A program made the position numbers and the translations under genes. From assembly GCA_963843565.1 (NCBI GenBank), contig CAWJKY010000003.1, positions 2,046,001 to 2,110,000 on the forward strand: a stretch of DNA of 64,000 nucleotides, in the 5' to 3' direction. Origin of the DNA: DASZQY01 sp963843565 (lineage in GTDB: Bacteria > Pseudomonadota > Alphaproteobacteria > Rhizobiales > Kaistiaceae). The notes beneath the pieces are model-generated. The model saw only the letters and a list, made by a program, of their open reading frames with translations. It did no database searches and was not told the origin of the DNA. Below, one piece after another: positions 26,309 through 35,394 of the stretch (its first letter is position 1; each line of letters begins with the position of its first letter).

Positions 26309-26318
26309 CGGCGCTGCC

Positions 26319-27446
26319 ATGCACAGGCTGACCGTCGGCGTCATCGGGGGCGGGCTCATCGCCCAGGTAGAACACCTGCCCAACCTGTTGGGCCTGAGCG
26401 ATATCTTCAAGGTGATCGGCGTCGTCGATCCCTCGGCAAAGGTGCGGGCGCACCTGACGAAGCTGTACGGAATAGACGCCTTCGCTTCCGCCAATGAGCT
26501 GTTTGACCGGCAGCCCGTGTGCGTGGTCATTGCCACGCCGGATGCCTACCACGTCGAGCTGACGCTGGCCGCGCTGGCGCGCGGCATCAACGTCTTCGTC
26601 GAGAAGCCGCTCTGCTACATTCCCGCCGACGCCAGGCGGATCGCCCAGGCACGCGATGCAGCCGACAGAATTGTCCAGGTCGGATACATGAAGCGGTTCG
26701 ATCCGGCCTTTGTTGCACTCGCCGAACTTCTCCGCCGGCAGCAATCGCCGCTCGAGGCGATCAACGTAGACGTGCTGGACCCGGACTCCTGGCCGTTCGT
26801 CAGCCATCGCAACGTCTTTCTCGGGGACGACGTACCGGCCGAACTTGTCGCCGAAAACGATCGTAAACGGACGGAGCAGATCGCCACCGCGCTGGGCGGC
26901 GCTCCCACCCGCGACGGCGTGAAAGGCTTCGCCGGCCCGCTCTGCTCGAGCCTGGTGCACGATATCAACCTTGTGAACGGCGCCCTCGCCGCCCTGAATC
27001 AGACAATCGCGACGCCGCTGGCCGCAACCTTGCATCGCGCCGATTCCGGCGTGGCGGCGCTGGCGCGCGCCTCCGAAGGCGCCCCGATCGCCATGTCCTG
27101 GCACGCGGTGCCGAAGCTCGCCTATTACAGCGAGCGCCTGACCTTCGCCTTCGAGGACGCCGTGTTCGAGCTGCGCTTCCCCGCGCCCTACCTGAACCAC
27201 CAGCCGACCGAATTGATCGAACGCCGCTCGACCGGCCTGTCGCTCAGCGAGACGCACCATCGACCCTCCTACGCGGAAGCCTTCGTCGAGGAGATGCGCG
27301 CTTTCCACAGTGCCGCGATCGGTGCCGGGCCGGCTTTGAACACGGTCGAGGAAGCCGGCGCCGACATCGAGATGCTGGTTGGGCTCGGACGCCTCGCCCT
27401 GAGCAGCGGCGCGCCGGAGAGCCAGAGAATCGCCTCCCGTGACTGA
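26319..27446 (+). CDS. Gfo/Idh/MocA-family oxidoreductase
   Basis: A 375-residue NAD(P)-dependent dehydrogenase. The Rossmann loop is 'GVIGGGLIAQVEHLPNLLGL' and the catalytic-site block 'NVFVEKPLCY' holds the EKP lysine. 'VQVGYMKRFDPAF' follows, with a C-terminal substrate domain containing 'CSSLVHDINLVNGAL', which supplies the usual Asp/His-type residues. It starts 10 bases after the IolE-like gene and overlaps the HAD phosphatase by eight bases, so all three are co-transcribed. It would oxidise a sugar or inositol-like polyol before or after the IolE-like step (inference). Confidence 0.9.
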   Translation: MHRLTVGVIGGGLIAQVEHLPNLLGLSDIFKVIGVVDPSAKVRAHLTKLYGIDAFASANELFDRQPVCVVIATPDAYHVELTLAALARGINVFVEKPLCYIPADARRIAQARDAADRIVQVGYMKRFDPAFVALAELLRRQQSPLEAINVDVLDPDSWPFVSHRNVFLGDDVPAELVAENDRKRTEQIATALGGAPTRDGVKGFAGPLCSSLVHDINLVNGALAALNQTIATPLAATLHRADSGVAALARASEGAPIAMSWHAVPKLAYYSERLTFAFEDAVFELRFPAPYLNHQPTELIERRSTGLSLSETHHRPSYAEAFVEEMRAFHSAAIGAGPALNTVEEAGADIEMLVGLGRLALSSGAPESQRIASRD

Positions 27447-28134
27447 CGCCCGCGAGCGAAGACTTGCCCGACACATCCGCGCCATCGCGACGGATTACGA
27501 CGGAACCATCGCCGAGAATGACCGCGTGCCACCAGGCACGCTGGCCGCTCTTGAGCGGTTCAGGGCCACAGGCCGCTCGCTGATCCTCGTGACCGGCCGT
27601 CACCTGCCGGATTTGCGATCGGTGTTCGCCGGTTTGCCGGTCTTCGACATCGTGGTCGCGGAGAACGGCGGCCTGCTCTTCTTCCCGGCGACGGGCACCA
27701 TTCGTCTCCTCGCGCCGCCGCCGTCGGAGGCACTCGTTGCGCGGCTGCGAGAGCGCGGCGTCGACGATCTCATGGTCGGCCAGACCATCGTTGCGACGAC
27801 GATCGCGCACCACGGCGCGGTTCGTCAAACCATCGACGAGATGGGTCTGTCGCTCGAAATCATCCTCAACACCGACGCCGTCATGATCCTGCCCCCCGGG
27901 ATCGACAAGGCCTCCGGCCTGAGCGCCGCACTCACGGAGCTGGCGCTGCCCGCCGCGTCGGTGGCGGGGATCGGCGATGCCGAGAACGACATCGTCTTTC
28001 TCTCCGCCTGCGGCTACGCGGTCGCTGTCGGCAACGCCTTGCCGCAAGTGAGGGCCATCGCCGATCTCGCGACCGAGCACGCGCGCGGAAGCGGCGTGGA
28101 AGAATTCATCGGCGGCATCCTGGCAATGGCGTGA
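27439..28134 (+). CDS. HAD-superfamily phosphatase (Cof/HAD-IIB type)
   Basis: A 231-residue hydrolase. Motif I is 'AIATDYDGTIAEND', motif II 'LILVTGRHLPDL', and motifs III/IV are 'GIDKASGLSAAL' and 'VAGIGDAENDIVFLSACGY', the order of Cof-type sugar phosphatases. The GTG start at 27439 overlaps the oxidoreductase end by eight bases, implying coupling. Likely a sugar-phosphate phosphatase in the same pathway; the phosphosugar is unknown. Confidence 0.85.
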   Translation: MTDARERRLARHIRAIATDYDGTIAENDRVPPGTLAALERFRATGRSLILVTGRHLPDLRSVFAGLPVFDIVVAENGGLLFFPATGTIRLLAPPPSEALVARLRERGVDDLMVGQTIVATTIAHHGAVRQTIDEMGLSLEIILNTDAVMILPPGIDKASGLSAALTELALPAASVAGIGDAENDIVFLSACGYAVAVGNALPQVRAIADLATEHARGSGVEEFIGGILAMA

Positions 28135-28218
28135 ACCGTCGACCGGGCGCCCCGAGACCCAGGCGGATGACGGGTTGTTGGTTTTGACGCGTCGGACCCC
28201 GGCGCGTTCAAGGGTCTG

Positions 28219-29043
28219 ATGGAGACGGAACCCATGACAATCAATCCCCTGCGCCAGCGGCTTGAGCGAAACGAACCTCTATTTGGCTGCTGGCTGGAAC
28301 TCGGTCACCCGGCGATCGCCGAACTGATGGCGCTGGCGGGCTACGACATCGTCGTCATCGACATGGAGCACGGGCCTGCCGGTCTCGGCGATACGGCCAA
28401 CATGCTGCGCGGAATCGCCGGCACGGGAGCCGGGTCGATGGTGCGCATTCCCTCCAACGACGACGTCTTCCTCAAGCGCCTCCTCGATCAGGGACCGGAT
28501 GCGGTCATGGTCCCGTTGGTGGAAACGGCGGAAGAGGCGCGTGCTGCCGTCGCATCGTGCCGCTATCCACCGCGCGGAAAGCGCGGATGGGCGGCAGGCG
28601 TGGCCCGCGCGGCGCGCTACGGATTCGACGCGGACTACACCCGACAGACGACGAACGAACTCCTCATCGTGTGCCAGATCGAGAGCGTGCGCGGCGTCGA
28701 GAACGCCGATGCGATCGCGGCAACCGAGGGCATCGACTTCGTCTTCATCGGTCGCAACGACCTTGCCGCGGACGCCGGTCACATCCTCGATCTCGACCAT
28801 CCCGACGTCGACGCTCTCATGCAAACGGCCGTCGCGGCGGCGCGGCGACACGGCAAGCGGGTCGGCACCGTCCCCAGCGCCGCAAGGTCGTGGACATCGC
28901 TCCTCGACGACGGCTTCGAGATGGTGCTCGGCGTGGGCGACATCTCGATCTTGCGGGATGCCGCCCGCGAGGATGTCGCCGCGTATCGCGCCTACGCCGC
29001 CAACCGGGGCGGCGCCAAGCGCAAGGGAGAGACCGCCGAATGA
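28219..29043 (+). CDS. HpcH/HpaI-family aldolase
   Basis: A 274-residue class II, metal-dependent pyruvate-type aldolase. Family motifs are 'FGCWLELGHPAIAELMALAG', 'VVIDMEHGP', 'MVPLVETAEEARAAV', 'IVCQIESVRGVENADAIA' and 'FIGRNDLAADAG', where members usually have FIGPxDLA. Such enzymes cleave 2-keto-3-deoxy acids to pyruvate and an aldehyde. The ATG at 28219 has AAGGG four bases upstream; an ATG at 28234 is equally close to the family start. It closes the IolE-like gene set and would supply the carbon-splitting step of that pathway (inference). Confidence 0.87.
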   Translation: METEPMTINPLRQRLERNEPLFGCWLELGHPAIAELMALAGYDIVVIDMEHGPAGLGDTANMLRGIAGTGAGSMVRIPSNDDVFLKRLLDQGPDAVMVPLVETAEEARAAVASCRYPPRGKRGWAAGVARAARYGFDADYTRQTTNELLIVCQIESVRGVENADAIAATEGIDFVFIGRNDLAADAGHILDLDHPDVDALMQTAVAAARRHGKRVGTVPSAARSWTSLLDDGFEMVLGVGDISILRDAAREDVAAYRAYAANRGGAKRKGETAE

Positions 29044-29140
29044 GCGCCGACGAGATCGCCAGAAAGGACGTTTGCAGCGCGCGAGCGGCTGGCGCCTCCT
29101 GGCCGACGCTTCCAGATGTCAGCCGCGAGGCACCCCGCCC

Positions 29141-29779
29141 TTACTGCAAGCTGAACGGCGGATAGTCGTCCGTCACCAGCAGGAAGCCGTAGGCCCATAC
29201 CCGCGTCGCCCACCGGAAGACGCCGACCACGAAGTCGAACATCCCGCGCGGGTAGGTCCCCGTGAAGAGGATCGCGAACCAGGCGATGATCGTCACGACC
29301 AAGACGGCAAGGCCGAGGAATGCCAGCACGATGTAGTGCGGGATGGCGAGCAGCCACTTGACCAGCGGCAGCCAGCGGTTGAGATCGCGCTCCGCGTCGG
29401 GATAGGCGATGTCGAGGTGAACCGACTGGGCGTCGACCGTGGACGGATACCGGTCGGTCAGGAGCAGCAGATAGGCGCAGACCCGCATGCCGAACCGGGC
29501 GAGCTCCAGCGCGAAATCGAACCACCAGCGCGGGTAGCGCTGGCGGAAGAGGATCATCAGCAAAGTCGCGACGAACAGACCTGCCGTCACCCCGCCGCCG
29601 CTTGTCTGAACCACCTTGCCCGCTTCATCGACGGCGCGATAGCCGCCGGAGTTGGTCAGAAGCCCAATGATGATGATGATCGGGATGGCCATGAACAGCC
29701 GGAAGAACGTCGTCATCCGGTCCATCCGATCCTGATAGTCGATGTCGAGACGCGCCGCGTATTGACCGATGTCAGCCAT
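29141..29779 (-). CDS. DUF4389 membrane protein
   Basis: A 212-residue integral membrane protein with four to five hydrophobic segments: 'FFRLFMAIPIIIIIGLL', one after 'GGGVTAGLFVATLLMILF', and 'IPHYIVLAFLGLAVLVVTII'. It contains DUF4389 signatures: 'RYPRWWFDFALEL', 'TDRYPS', 'GTYPRGMFDFVVGVFRW' and 'TDDYPPF'. The motif pair R-Y-P-R-W-x-F-D and T-Y-P-R-G-x-F-D indicates an internal duplication typical of the family. The start at 29779 has AGGA at the right distance. Function is unknown. It is divergent from the P450 gene. Confidence 0.85.
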   Translation of the reverse strand: MADIGQYAARLDIDYQDRMDRMTTFFRLFMAIPIIIIIGLLTNSGGYRAVDEAGKVVQTSGGGVTAGLFVATLLMILFRQRYPRWWFDFALELARFGMRVCAYLLLLTDRYPSTVDAQSVHLDIAYPDAERDLNRWLPLVKWLLAIPHYIVLAFLGLAVLVVTIIAWFAILFTGTYPRGMFDFVVGVFRWATRVWAYGFLLVTDDYPPFSLQ

Positions 29780-30017
29780 TCTGATCCTCGCGCTGTCCGG
29801 GCTCGTGATCATGAGCGTGGGCCGGAGCGTTATCGACCCGATCGAAACTGTCGCCGAGCGTCGCCCCGGTCGTGCGTCGCGTGGCCGGTGCACGCGCGCG
29901 CCCCATGTTTAACCCCTCCGGTGGCCGGTCGCCACACGGCGCTTCGGTCTGCCGTTCAGCCGGCCCTGAGCCTCCATGTGCTAACCTGGTGATCTCCGCC
30001 GTGGAGCCACGCATCTG

Positions 30018-31379
30018 TTGACAGCCACCGCTCCCATCGAGCCGCCCACCGTCCCGCCGACAACGCGGCCGCTTTCGGCGTTGCAGTCGCTCCGCGCCGC
30101 GCGGCGCAACGTTCTCGAACTCATTCCTGAGATTGCCTACCGCCAACCGATCGTGTCGGGGCGGATGGCGGCGCGCTGGCATATGGTCCAGGACCCGGCG
30201 GCGCTCCGTCGCATCTTCCTCGACAACGTCGACAACTATCCGAAGTCCGAGGTGATGGTGCGCATGCTGCGTCCCGCCGTCGGCGACAGCCTGTTCACCT
30301 CGGAGGGCGATTCGTGGCGCTGGCAGCGGCGCGCCGTCGCCCCGGTCTTCGCGCACCGCAACGTCGTGGCGCTGGCGCCGATGATGACGGCGACCGCAGA
30401 ACGGGCGACCGAGCGGCTGCGGCAAAGCGGCGGCGAGGCGGAACTCGTCGGCGAGATGCTGTCGGCGACCTTCGACGTGATCTGCGAGGTGGCGCTGTCG
30501 GGGCGCGCGCATTTCGACGCGGAGGCCTACGGCCACGCGATCCTGCGCTACTTCGAGACCGCCGGGAAAGCCTCGGTGCTGGATTTCCTGCGGGTGCCCG
30601 ACTGGGTTCCCCGGCCGGGGGCGCTGCTCAGCCTGGGCGCGGTGAGGACCATGCACCGCATGGTCGCCCAGGCGATCGAGGCGCGGCGCAAGCAGACGAC
30701 CGGCAAGGCCGACGATCTTCTCGACTACATGCTGAAGTCCGCGGACCCGATAACCGGGCGGCGCATGTCGCCAACCGATCTGCTCCACAACATGCAGTTC
30801 TTCATCGTCGCCGGCCACGAAACGACGGCGCTGGCGCTGTCGTGGTCGCTGCTTCTGCTCTCCCTCGATCCGCAGGCCCAGGCGCGGGCGCGGGACGAAG
30901 CCCGTGCGGTCCTCGGCGTTCGCGCCGCCGGCGCAGACGATCTGGCGGCCATGCCCTACGTCCGGCAGGTCATCGACGAGGCGATGCGCCTTTATCCGCC
31001 GGTCGGTATGCTGGCCCGGAACGTCCGCGCCGAAGACACGCTGGCCGGGCGGCAGATCCTCCCCGGCGACGTGCTCTTCCTGCCGATCTATGCGCTCCAT
31101 CGCCACGCGCTGTGGTGGGAGCGGCCGAACGCGTTCGATCCGGGGCGGTTCGCCGCCAATGCGGTCCGCGCCCGCGACCGCTATCTCCATCTGCCGTTCG
31201 GCGCGGGCCCGCGCGTCTGCGTCGGGGCGAACTTCGCCATGATGCAGGCGCAGATCATCCTGGCGACGCTTCTCGCGCGCTTCCGCTTCGTGCCGAGTGG
31301 CGGGCCCCTGCCGACGCCGACCATGTCGATGACGGTGCGCCCCGATACCGGTGTGCGACTCGCGGTGCAACCGGTCTGA
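30018..31379 (+). CDS. Cytochrome P450
   Basis: A 453-residue soluble bacterial P450. All key motifs are present: I-helix oxygen groove 'FFIVAGHETTALAL', K-helix ExxR in 'VIDEAMRLYPP', 'NAFDPGRF', and the haem loop 'LPFGAGPRVCVGANFAM' with the haem-ligating cysteine at residue 401. The long N-terminus without a membrane anchor and the overall motif spacing resemble CYP102/CYP4-like class proteins. The start codon is TTG at 30018 with GTGGAG upstream. No ferredoxin or ferredoxin reductase gene is adjacent, so redox partners must come from elsewhere. The substrate is unknown. Confidence 0.92.
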   Translation: MTATAPIEPPTVPPTTRPLSALQSLRAARRNVLELIPEIAYRQPIVSGRMAARWHMVQDPAALRRIFLDNVDNYPKSEVMVRMLRPAVGDSLFTSEGDSWRWQRRAVAPVFAHRNVVALAPMMTATAERATERLRQSGGEAELVGEMLSATFDVICEVALSGRAHFDAEAYGHAILRYFETAGKASVLDFLRVPDWVPRPGALLSLGAVRTMHRMVAQAIEARRKQTTGKADDLLDYMLKSADPITGRRMSPTDLLHNMQFFIVAGHETTALALSWSLLLLSLDPQAQARARDEARAVLGVRAAGADDLAAMPYVRQVIDEAMRLYPPVGMLARNVRAEDTLAGRQILPGDVLFLPIYALHRHALWWERPNAFDPGRFAANAVRARDRYLHLPFGAGPRVCVGANFAMMQAQIILATLLARFRFVPSGGPLPTPTMSMTVRPDTGVRLAVQPV

Positions 31380-31541
31380 CCGTTCCGGCCGATCTCGCGC
31401 CCCAGGTCCGCTCGCCGGCGCCACTGGCACCTGTCTTCCGGAGACCGGCGCGATTTCCGCTCCGCTCCCGATTTCGGCTAACATCTTCCCGCGCGCCCTT
31501 CCGGGCGGCACGCGGCGGGACACCCCGGGGACGCCTGAGAC

Positions 31542-32432
31542 ATGAGCGGAAGCTCAAAGCAGTCGGCCATCGAGCGCGTCGTCGGTCTGCCGATCTGGAG
31601 CGGGCCGGTGACGCCCGAACGGCTCGGCGGTGGCATCACCAACATGAACTTCGTGGTCGCCGACGGCGGCGCCCGTTACGTGGTGCGCGTCGGCGACGAT
31701 ATTGCCGTCCATCACGTCATGCGCTTCAACGAAGCCGCCGCCTCCAGGGCCGCCTTCGCTGCCGGCATCTCGCCCGAGGTGGTGCACGCCGAGGATGGCG
31801 TGCTCGTCCTGCGCTTCGTCGAGGGCGCCACCTGCACCGCCGAGGATATCCGCGATCCCGATCGCCTGGCGCGCATCGTGCCGCTCCTAAAGCGCGTCCA
31901 CGGCGCCATGGCGCGCCACCTGCGCGGGCCACTGCTCGCCTTCTGGGTCTTCCACGTCATCCGCGACTACGCCCACACCCTGCTCGAAGACAGGAGCCGC
32001 CATGCCGGCAGACTGCCGGAACTGGTCGACAAGGCCACCGACCTGGAGAAAGCCGTCGGCCCCATCGAGCTCGTCTTCGGCCACAACGATCTGCTTCCCG
32101 CCAACCTCATCGACGACGGCAAGCGCCTCTGGCTGATCGACTGGGACTACGCCGGCTTCAATTCGCCGCTGTTCGATCTCGCCAACCTGGCGTCGAATGC
32201 CGAGCTGCCGCCGGAGGGCGAACGGATGCTGCTCACGGTCTATTACGAACGGCCGCCCGACGAGACGCTGCTCAAGAGCTATCACGCCATGAAATGCGCT
32301 TCGCTTCTGCGCGAGGCCATGTGGGGCATGGTCTCCGAGGTTCACTCGACCCTCGCCTTCGACTATGCCGGCTACAGCAAGGATTATCTCGACCGGTTCG
32401 AGCGCGCCTTCGCCGGGGGAATCGTAACTTGA
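31542..32432 (+). CDS. Choline/ethanolamine-kinase-family phosphotransferase
   Basis: A 296-residue aminoglycoside-phosphotransferase-fold protein of the choline-kinase group. 'RLGGGITNMNFVV' is the nucleotide loop, 'YVVRVGDD' holds the ATP-lysine equivalent, 'VFGHNDLLPANLI' is the catalytic Brenner loop, and 'LWLIDWDYAGFNSPLFDLAN' is the metal-binding segment. Its stop codon overlaps the TTG start of the following dimethylglycine-dehydrogenase-like gene, so the pair is translationally coupled. This suggests handling of choline-, betaine- or sarcosine-like amines; the actual acceptor is unknown. Confidence 0.87.
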   Translation: MSGSSKQSAIERVVGLPIWSGPVTPERLGGGITNMNFVVADGGARYVVRVGDDIAVHHVMRFNEAAASRAAFAAGISPEVVHAEDGVLVLRFVEGATCTAEDIRDPDRLARIVPLLKRVHGAMARHLRGPLLAFWVFHVIRDYAHTLLEDRSRHAGRLPELVDKATDLEKAVGPIELVFGHNDLLPANLIDDGKRLWLIDWDYAGFNSPLFDLANLASNAELPPEGERMLLTVYYERPPDETLLKSYHAMKCASLLREAMWGMVSEVHSTLAFDYAGYSKDYLDRFERAFAGGIVT

Positions 32433-34870
32433 GCCTTCCGTCCCACGCCGAAGTCGTCGTCATCGGCGGCGGCATCATCGGCTGCTCCGTCGCCTATCAT
32501 CTGGCCCGCGACCACAAGGCCGACGTCGTCCTGATCGAGCGCGGCAAGCTGACCAGCGGCTCGACGTGGCACGCCGCCGGGCTGGTCGGCCAGCTCCGCT
32601 CGTCGGCCGCGATCACCCAGCTGATGCGGGCCTCCGTCGATCTCTACAAACGGCTGGAGGCCGAGACCGGCCTTGCAACCGGCTGGCGCGAAACGGGGTG
32701 CCTGCGCCTCGCCACGACGGCGGAGCGCTGGACCGAGTTCCGCCGTCAGGCGACCACAGCCCGGTCTTTCGGCCTCGACATGCACCTGTTGACGCCCGCC
32801 GAGGCCAAGGCCTTATGGCCGCCGATCGAGACTGGCGATCTGCTCGGGGCGACCTTCATGCCGTCTGACGGGCAAGCCTCGCCCTCGGACGTGACCCAAG
32901 CGCTGGCGAGGGGCGCCCGCGGCCATGGCGCCAGAATCGTCGAAGGCGTCGCCTGCCTGGAGTTTGACGTCAAACACGGGCGCGTCGCCGGCGTCGTCAC
33001 ATCGGCGGGGACCATCGCCTGCGAAAAAGTCGTGATCTGCGCCGGTCTCTGGTCGCGCCAGGTTGCCGCCAAAGCCGGGGTCAGCGTCCCCCTTCAGCCG
33101 GTCAGGCACCAGTATGTCATCACCGAAGAGATCGCGGGGATCGTGCCGGGCATGGCGACCGTCCGCGATCCCGACCGGCGCACCTACTTCAAGGAGGAAG
33201 TCGGCGGCCTCGTGTTCGGCGGCTACGAGCCGAACCCGGTTCCGTGGGTCACCGGCGACGCTCCGGACGACTTCACCTTCCAGCTCCTCGACGACGACTG
33301 GGACCATTTCGCCCAGCACATGGAGATGGCGCTCGCCCGCATCCCGGCGCTCGGCACAGCCGGCATCAAGCAGATGATCGACGGGCCGGAGGCTTTCACC
33401 CCCGACGGCAACTTCATCCTTGGCGAGACCCCCGAGGTGCGCAACGTCTTCGTCGGCGCCGGCTTCAACGCCTTCGGCATCGCGTCGGCCGGAGGGGCCG
33501 GGTGGGCGCTTGCCGACTGGATCATGCGCGGCGAGCAGCCGCTCGATCTGTGGTCCGTCGACATCCGGCGGTTCTCCGACCTCCACAAGGACCGCCGCTG
33601 GACCTGCGAACGCACGTTGGAAGCCTACGGCAAGCACTACGCCGTCGCCTTTCCGCTCGAGGAATACGAGAGCGGCCGGCCGCGCATCGTCTCACCGCTC
33701 TACGATCGCCTGAAGGCGCACCGCGCCGTCTTCGGCTCCAAGCTCGGCTGGGAGCGGGCCAACTGGTTCGCGCCGGAAGGTGCCGAGGCGCGCGATGCCC
33801 CCACCTTCGGCCGCGGCAACTGGTTCGACGCGGTCGGCGCCGAACACAAGGCGGCGCGCGAGCGCGTCGCGATCTTCGACCAGTCGTCCTTCGCCAAGTT
33901 CGAGATGACCGGCAAGGGCGCGGCCGAGGCGCTGTCGTGGATCGCCGCCAACGACGTCATGAAGCCACCCGGCCGCCTGACCTATACCCAGATGCTCAAT
34001 TCGCGCGGCGGCATCGAGTGCGACCTGACCGTGGCGCGTCTCGAAGAAGACCGGTTCTACATCGTCACCGGCACCGGTTTCCGGACCCACGATTTCGCCT
34101 GGATCGGGCAGAACACGCCCGCCGGTCTCGACGCCACGCTTACCGACGTCACAGAGGATTTCGGCACGCTCTCGCTCATGGGGCCGCGCGCCCGCGACGT
34201 GCTTGGCGCTCTCACCGACGACGACGTATCGAACGCCGCGTTCCCGTTCGCCCATGCCCGCGAGATCGTCGTTGCCGGCCGTCCGGTGCGCGCGCTCCGC
34301 GTCACCTATGTCGGCGAACTTGGCTGGGAACTGCACATGGCGATCGGCGACACCGGCGTCGTCTTCGACGCGATCATGGCGGCGGGCGCTCCCCACGACA
34401 TCGTCCCGGCCGGCTACCGGGCCATCGAATCGCTGCGCCTTGAGAAGGGCTACCGCGCCTGGGGCCAGGACATCACGCCCAACGACAACCCGTTTCAGGC
34501 GCAGCTCGGCTGGGCGGTGAAGCTCAAATCCGGCCGGCCGTTCCTCGGTCGCCCGGCGATGGAGAAGGCCGCCGGCGAACCGCTCGCCAAGCGGCTCGCG
34601 ACCTTCACCGTCGCCGACCCGGAAATCCTGCTGTCAGGCCGCGAGACGATCCTGCGCGATGGCGCGCCGGTCGGCTACCTGACCAGTGGCGGATGGGGCT
34701 ACACGGTCGGTGCCAACATCGGCATGGGCTACGTGAAGAACGCCGCCGGCGTCAGCGACGACTTTCTGGAAACCGGCACATGGCAATTGGAGGTCGCAAC
34801 CGCGCGCGTCCCGGCGACGCTCCACACTCGTGCGCTCTACGATCCGGCGATGACGCGCATCAGGATGTGA
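32429..34870 (+). CDS. FAD-dependent dimethylglycine/sarcosine dehydrogenase-like protein with GcvT domain
   Basis: An 813-residue two-part enzyme. The N-terminal DAO-type oxidoreductase (about residues 5-380) has the FAD loop 'VVVIGGGIIGCSVAYHL' and 'STWHAAGLVGQLR', whose His is the usual covalent-FAD site in this family. The C-terminal folate-binding aminomethyltransferase (GcvT) domain (about 430-800) shows 'ALSWIAANDVMKPPGRLTYT' and 'YVGELGWELHM'. It would demethylate a methylated amine, passing the one-carbon unit to tetrahydrofolate. The length matches dimethylglycine dehydrogenases. The start is TTG at 32429 with GGGGGA upstream, overlapping the previous stop by four bases. Confidence 0.9.
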   Translation: MSLPSHAEVVVIGGGIIGCSVAYHLARDHKADVVLIERGKLTSGSTWHAAGLVGQLRSSAAITQLMRASVDLYKRLEAETGLATGWRETGCLRLATTAERWTEFRRQATTARSFGLDMHLLTPAEAKALWPPIETGDLLGATFMPSDGQASPSDVTQALARGARGHGARIVEGVACLEFDVKHGRVAGVVTSAGTIACEKVVICAGLWSRQVAAKAGVSVPLQPVRHQYVITEEIAGIVPGMATVRDPDRRTYFKEEVGGLVFGGYEPNPVPWVTGDAPDDFTFQLLDDDWDHFAQHMEMALARIPALGTAGIKQMIDGPEAFTPDGNFILGETPEVRNVFVGAGFNAFGIASAGGAGWALADWIMRGEQPLDLWSVDIRRFSDLHKDRRWTCERTLEAYGKHYAVAFPLEEYESGRPRIVSPLYDRLKAHRAVFGSKLGWERANWFAPEGAEARDAPTFGRGNWFDAVGAEHKAARERVAIFDQSSFAKFEMTGKGAAEALSWIAANDVMKPPGRLTYTQMLNSRGGIECDLTVARLEEDRFYIVTGTGFRTHDFAWIGQNTPAGLDATLTDVTEDFGTLSLMGPRARDVLGALTDDDVSNAAFPFAHAREIVVAGRPVRALRVTYVGELGWELHMAIGDTGVVFDAIMAAGAPHDIVPAGYRAIESLRLEKGYRAWGQDITPNDNPFQAQLGWAVKLKSGRPFLGRPAMEKAAGEPLAKRLATFTVADPEILLSGRETILRDGAPVGYLTSGGWGYTVGANIGMGYVKNAAGVSDDFLETGTWQLEVATARVPATLHTRALYDPAMTRIRM

Positions 34871-34938
34871 GCCGGCGCCCGACGAGCGACCGCGAACGCG
34901 CGGCGATGCGCCGGGCAAGGCCCCCCTTGGTCGTTCAC

Positions 34939-35292
34939 CTAGCCGGCGAATGCTTCTCGCTGTTCGCCCGCGGCCGACGAAGCCGGCCTCTCGAGAGTCG
35001 GTTGCCAGAGTTCGGCGCGCAATTGAGCTGCCGCGAGATCGTCCGGCGACAGGTGTCCTGCGATTTCGTCACGGTGCGCCGCGTAGTCCTCGTGGAACGG
35101 ATCACTGTCGCTGGAGGCCGCCACCGCGAACCAGAAGTACGCCTGCTTGTCGTCCTGCGGCGCCCCCTGTCCCCGGGCATACATCCGCCCGACGCGATAC
35201 TGTGCGTAGGCGTCGCCCCGCTCGGCAGCCCGCCGAAACCAATCGAGCTTCCGGTTTCGTATCCGCAGGATGGCCTTCATCATCGCCAGCAT
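34939..35292 (-). CDS. Small Sel1-repeat protein
   Basis: A 117-residue protein. Residues about 12-50 form a Sel1-like (TPR-related) repeat: 'DWFRRAAERGDAYAQYRVGR' followed by 'MYARGQGAPQDDKQAYFWF'. A second half-repeat begins 'AVAASSDSDPF'. No signal peptide is seen. The start at 35292 is preferred over longer in-frame extensions because GGGAG lies eight bases upstream and the extension overlaps an SDR remnant on the other strand. Sel1 proteins are protein-interaction scaffolds; the partner is unknown. Confidence 0.7.
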   Translation of the reverse strand: MLAMMKAILRIRNRKLDWFRRAAERGDAYAQYRVGRMYARGQGAPQDDKQAYFWFAVAASSDSDPFHEDYAAHRDEIAGHLSPDDLAAAQLRAELWQPTLERPASSAAGEQREAFAG

Positions 35293-35394
35293 TCGCCAAC
35301 TCCCGACAACTCCGCACTGCACCGCAACAGCCCTTCTCAAGGGCGCTGTCGTGCCAATTGTCAGGGAGATAAGGTTAACGACTTCTTTCGAACC

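Noticed and set aside
28219..29043. The HpcH/HpaI aldolase as the missing IolJ-type aldolase of inositol catabolism
   Set aside because: HpcH/HpaI enzymes act on 2-keto-3-deoxy acids, not on the phosphorylated inositol intermediate. It is 26 kb from iolC and next to a different dehydrogenase set; the DUF2090 domain is the better candidate.
30314..34870. A 1518-codon open frame spanning the P450, kinase and dehydrogenase region
   Set aside because: Only its last 813 codons are a real protein (dimethylglycine-dehydrogenase-like). The first part is an arginine-rich shadow of the P450 and kinase genes read in another frame.
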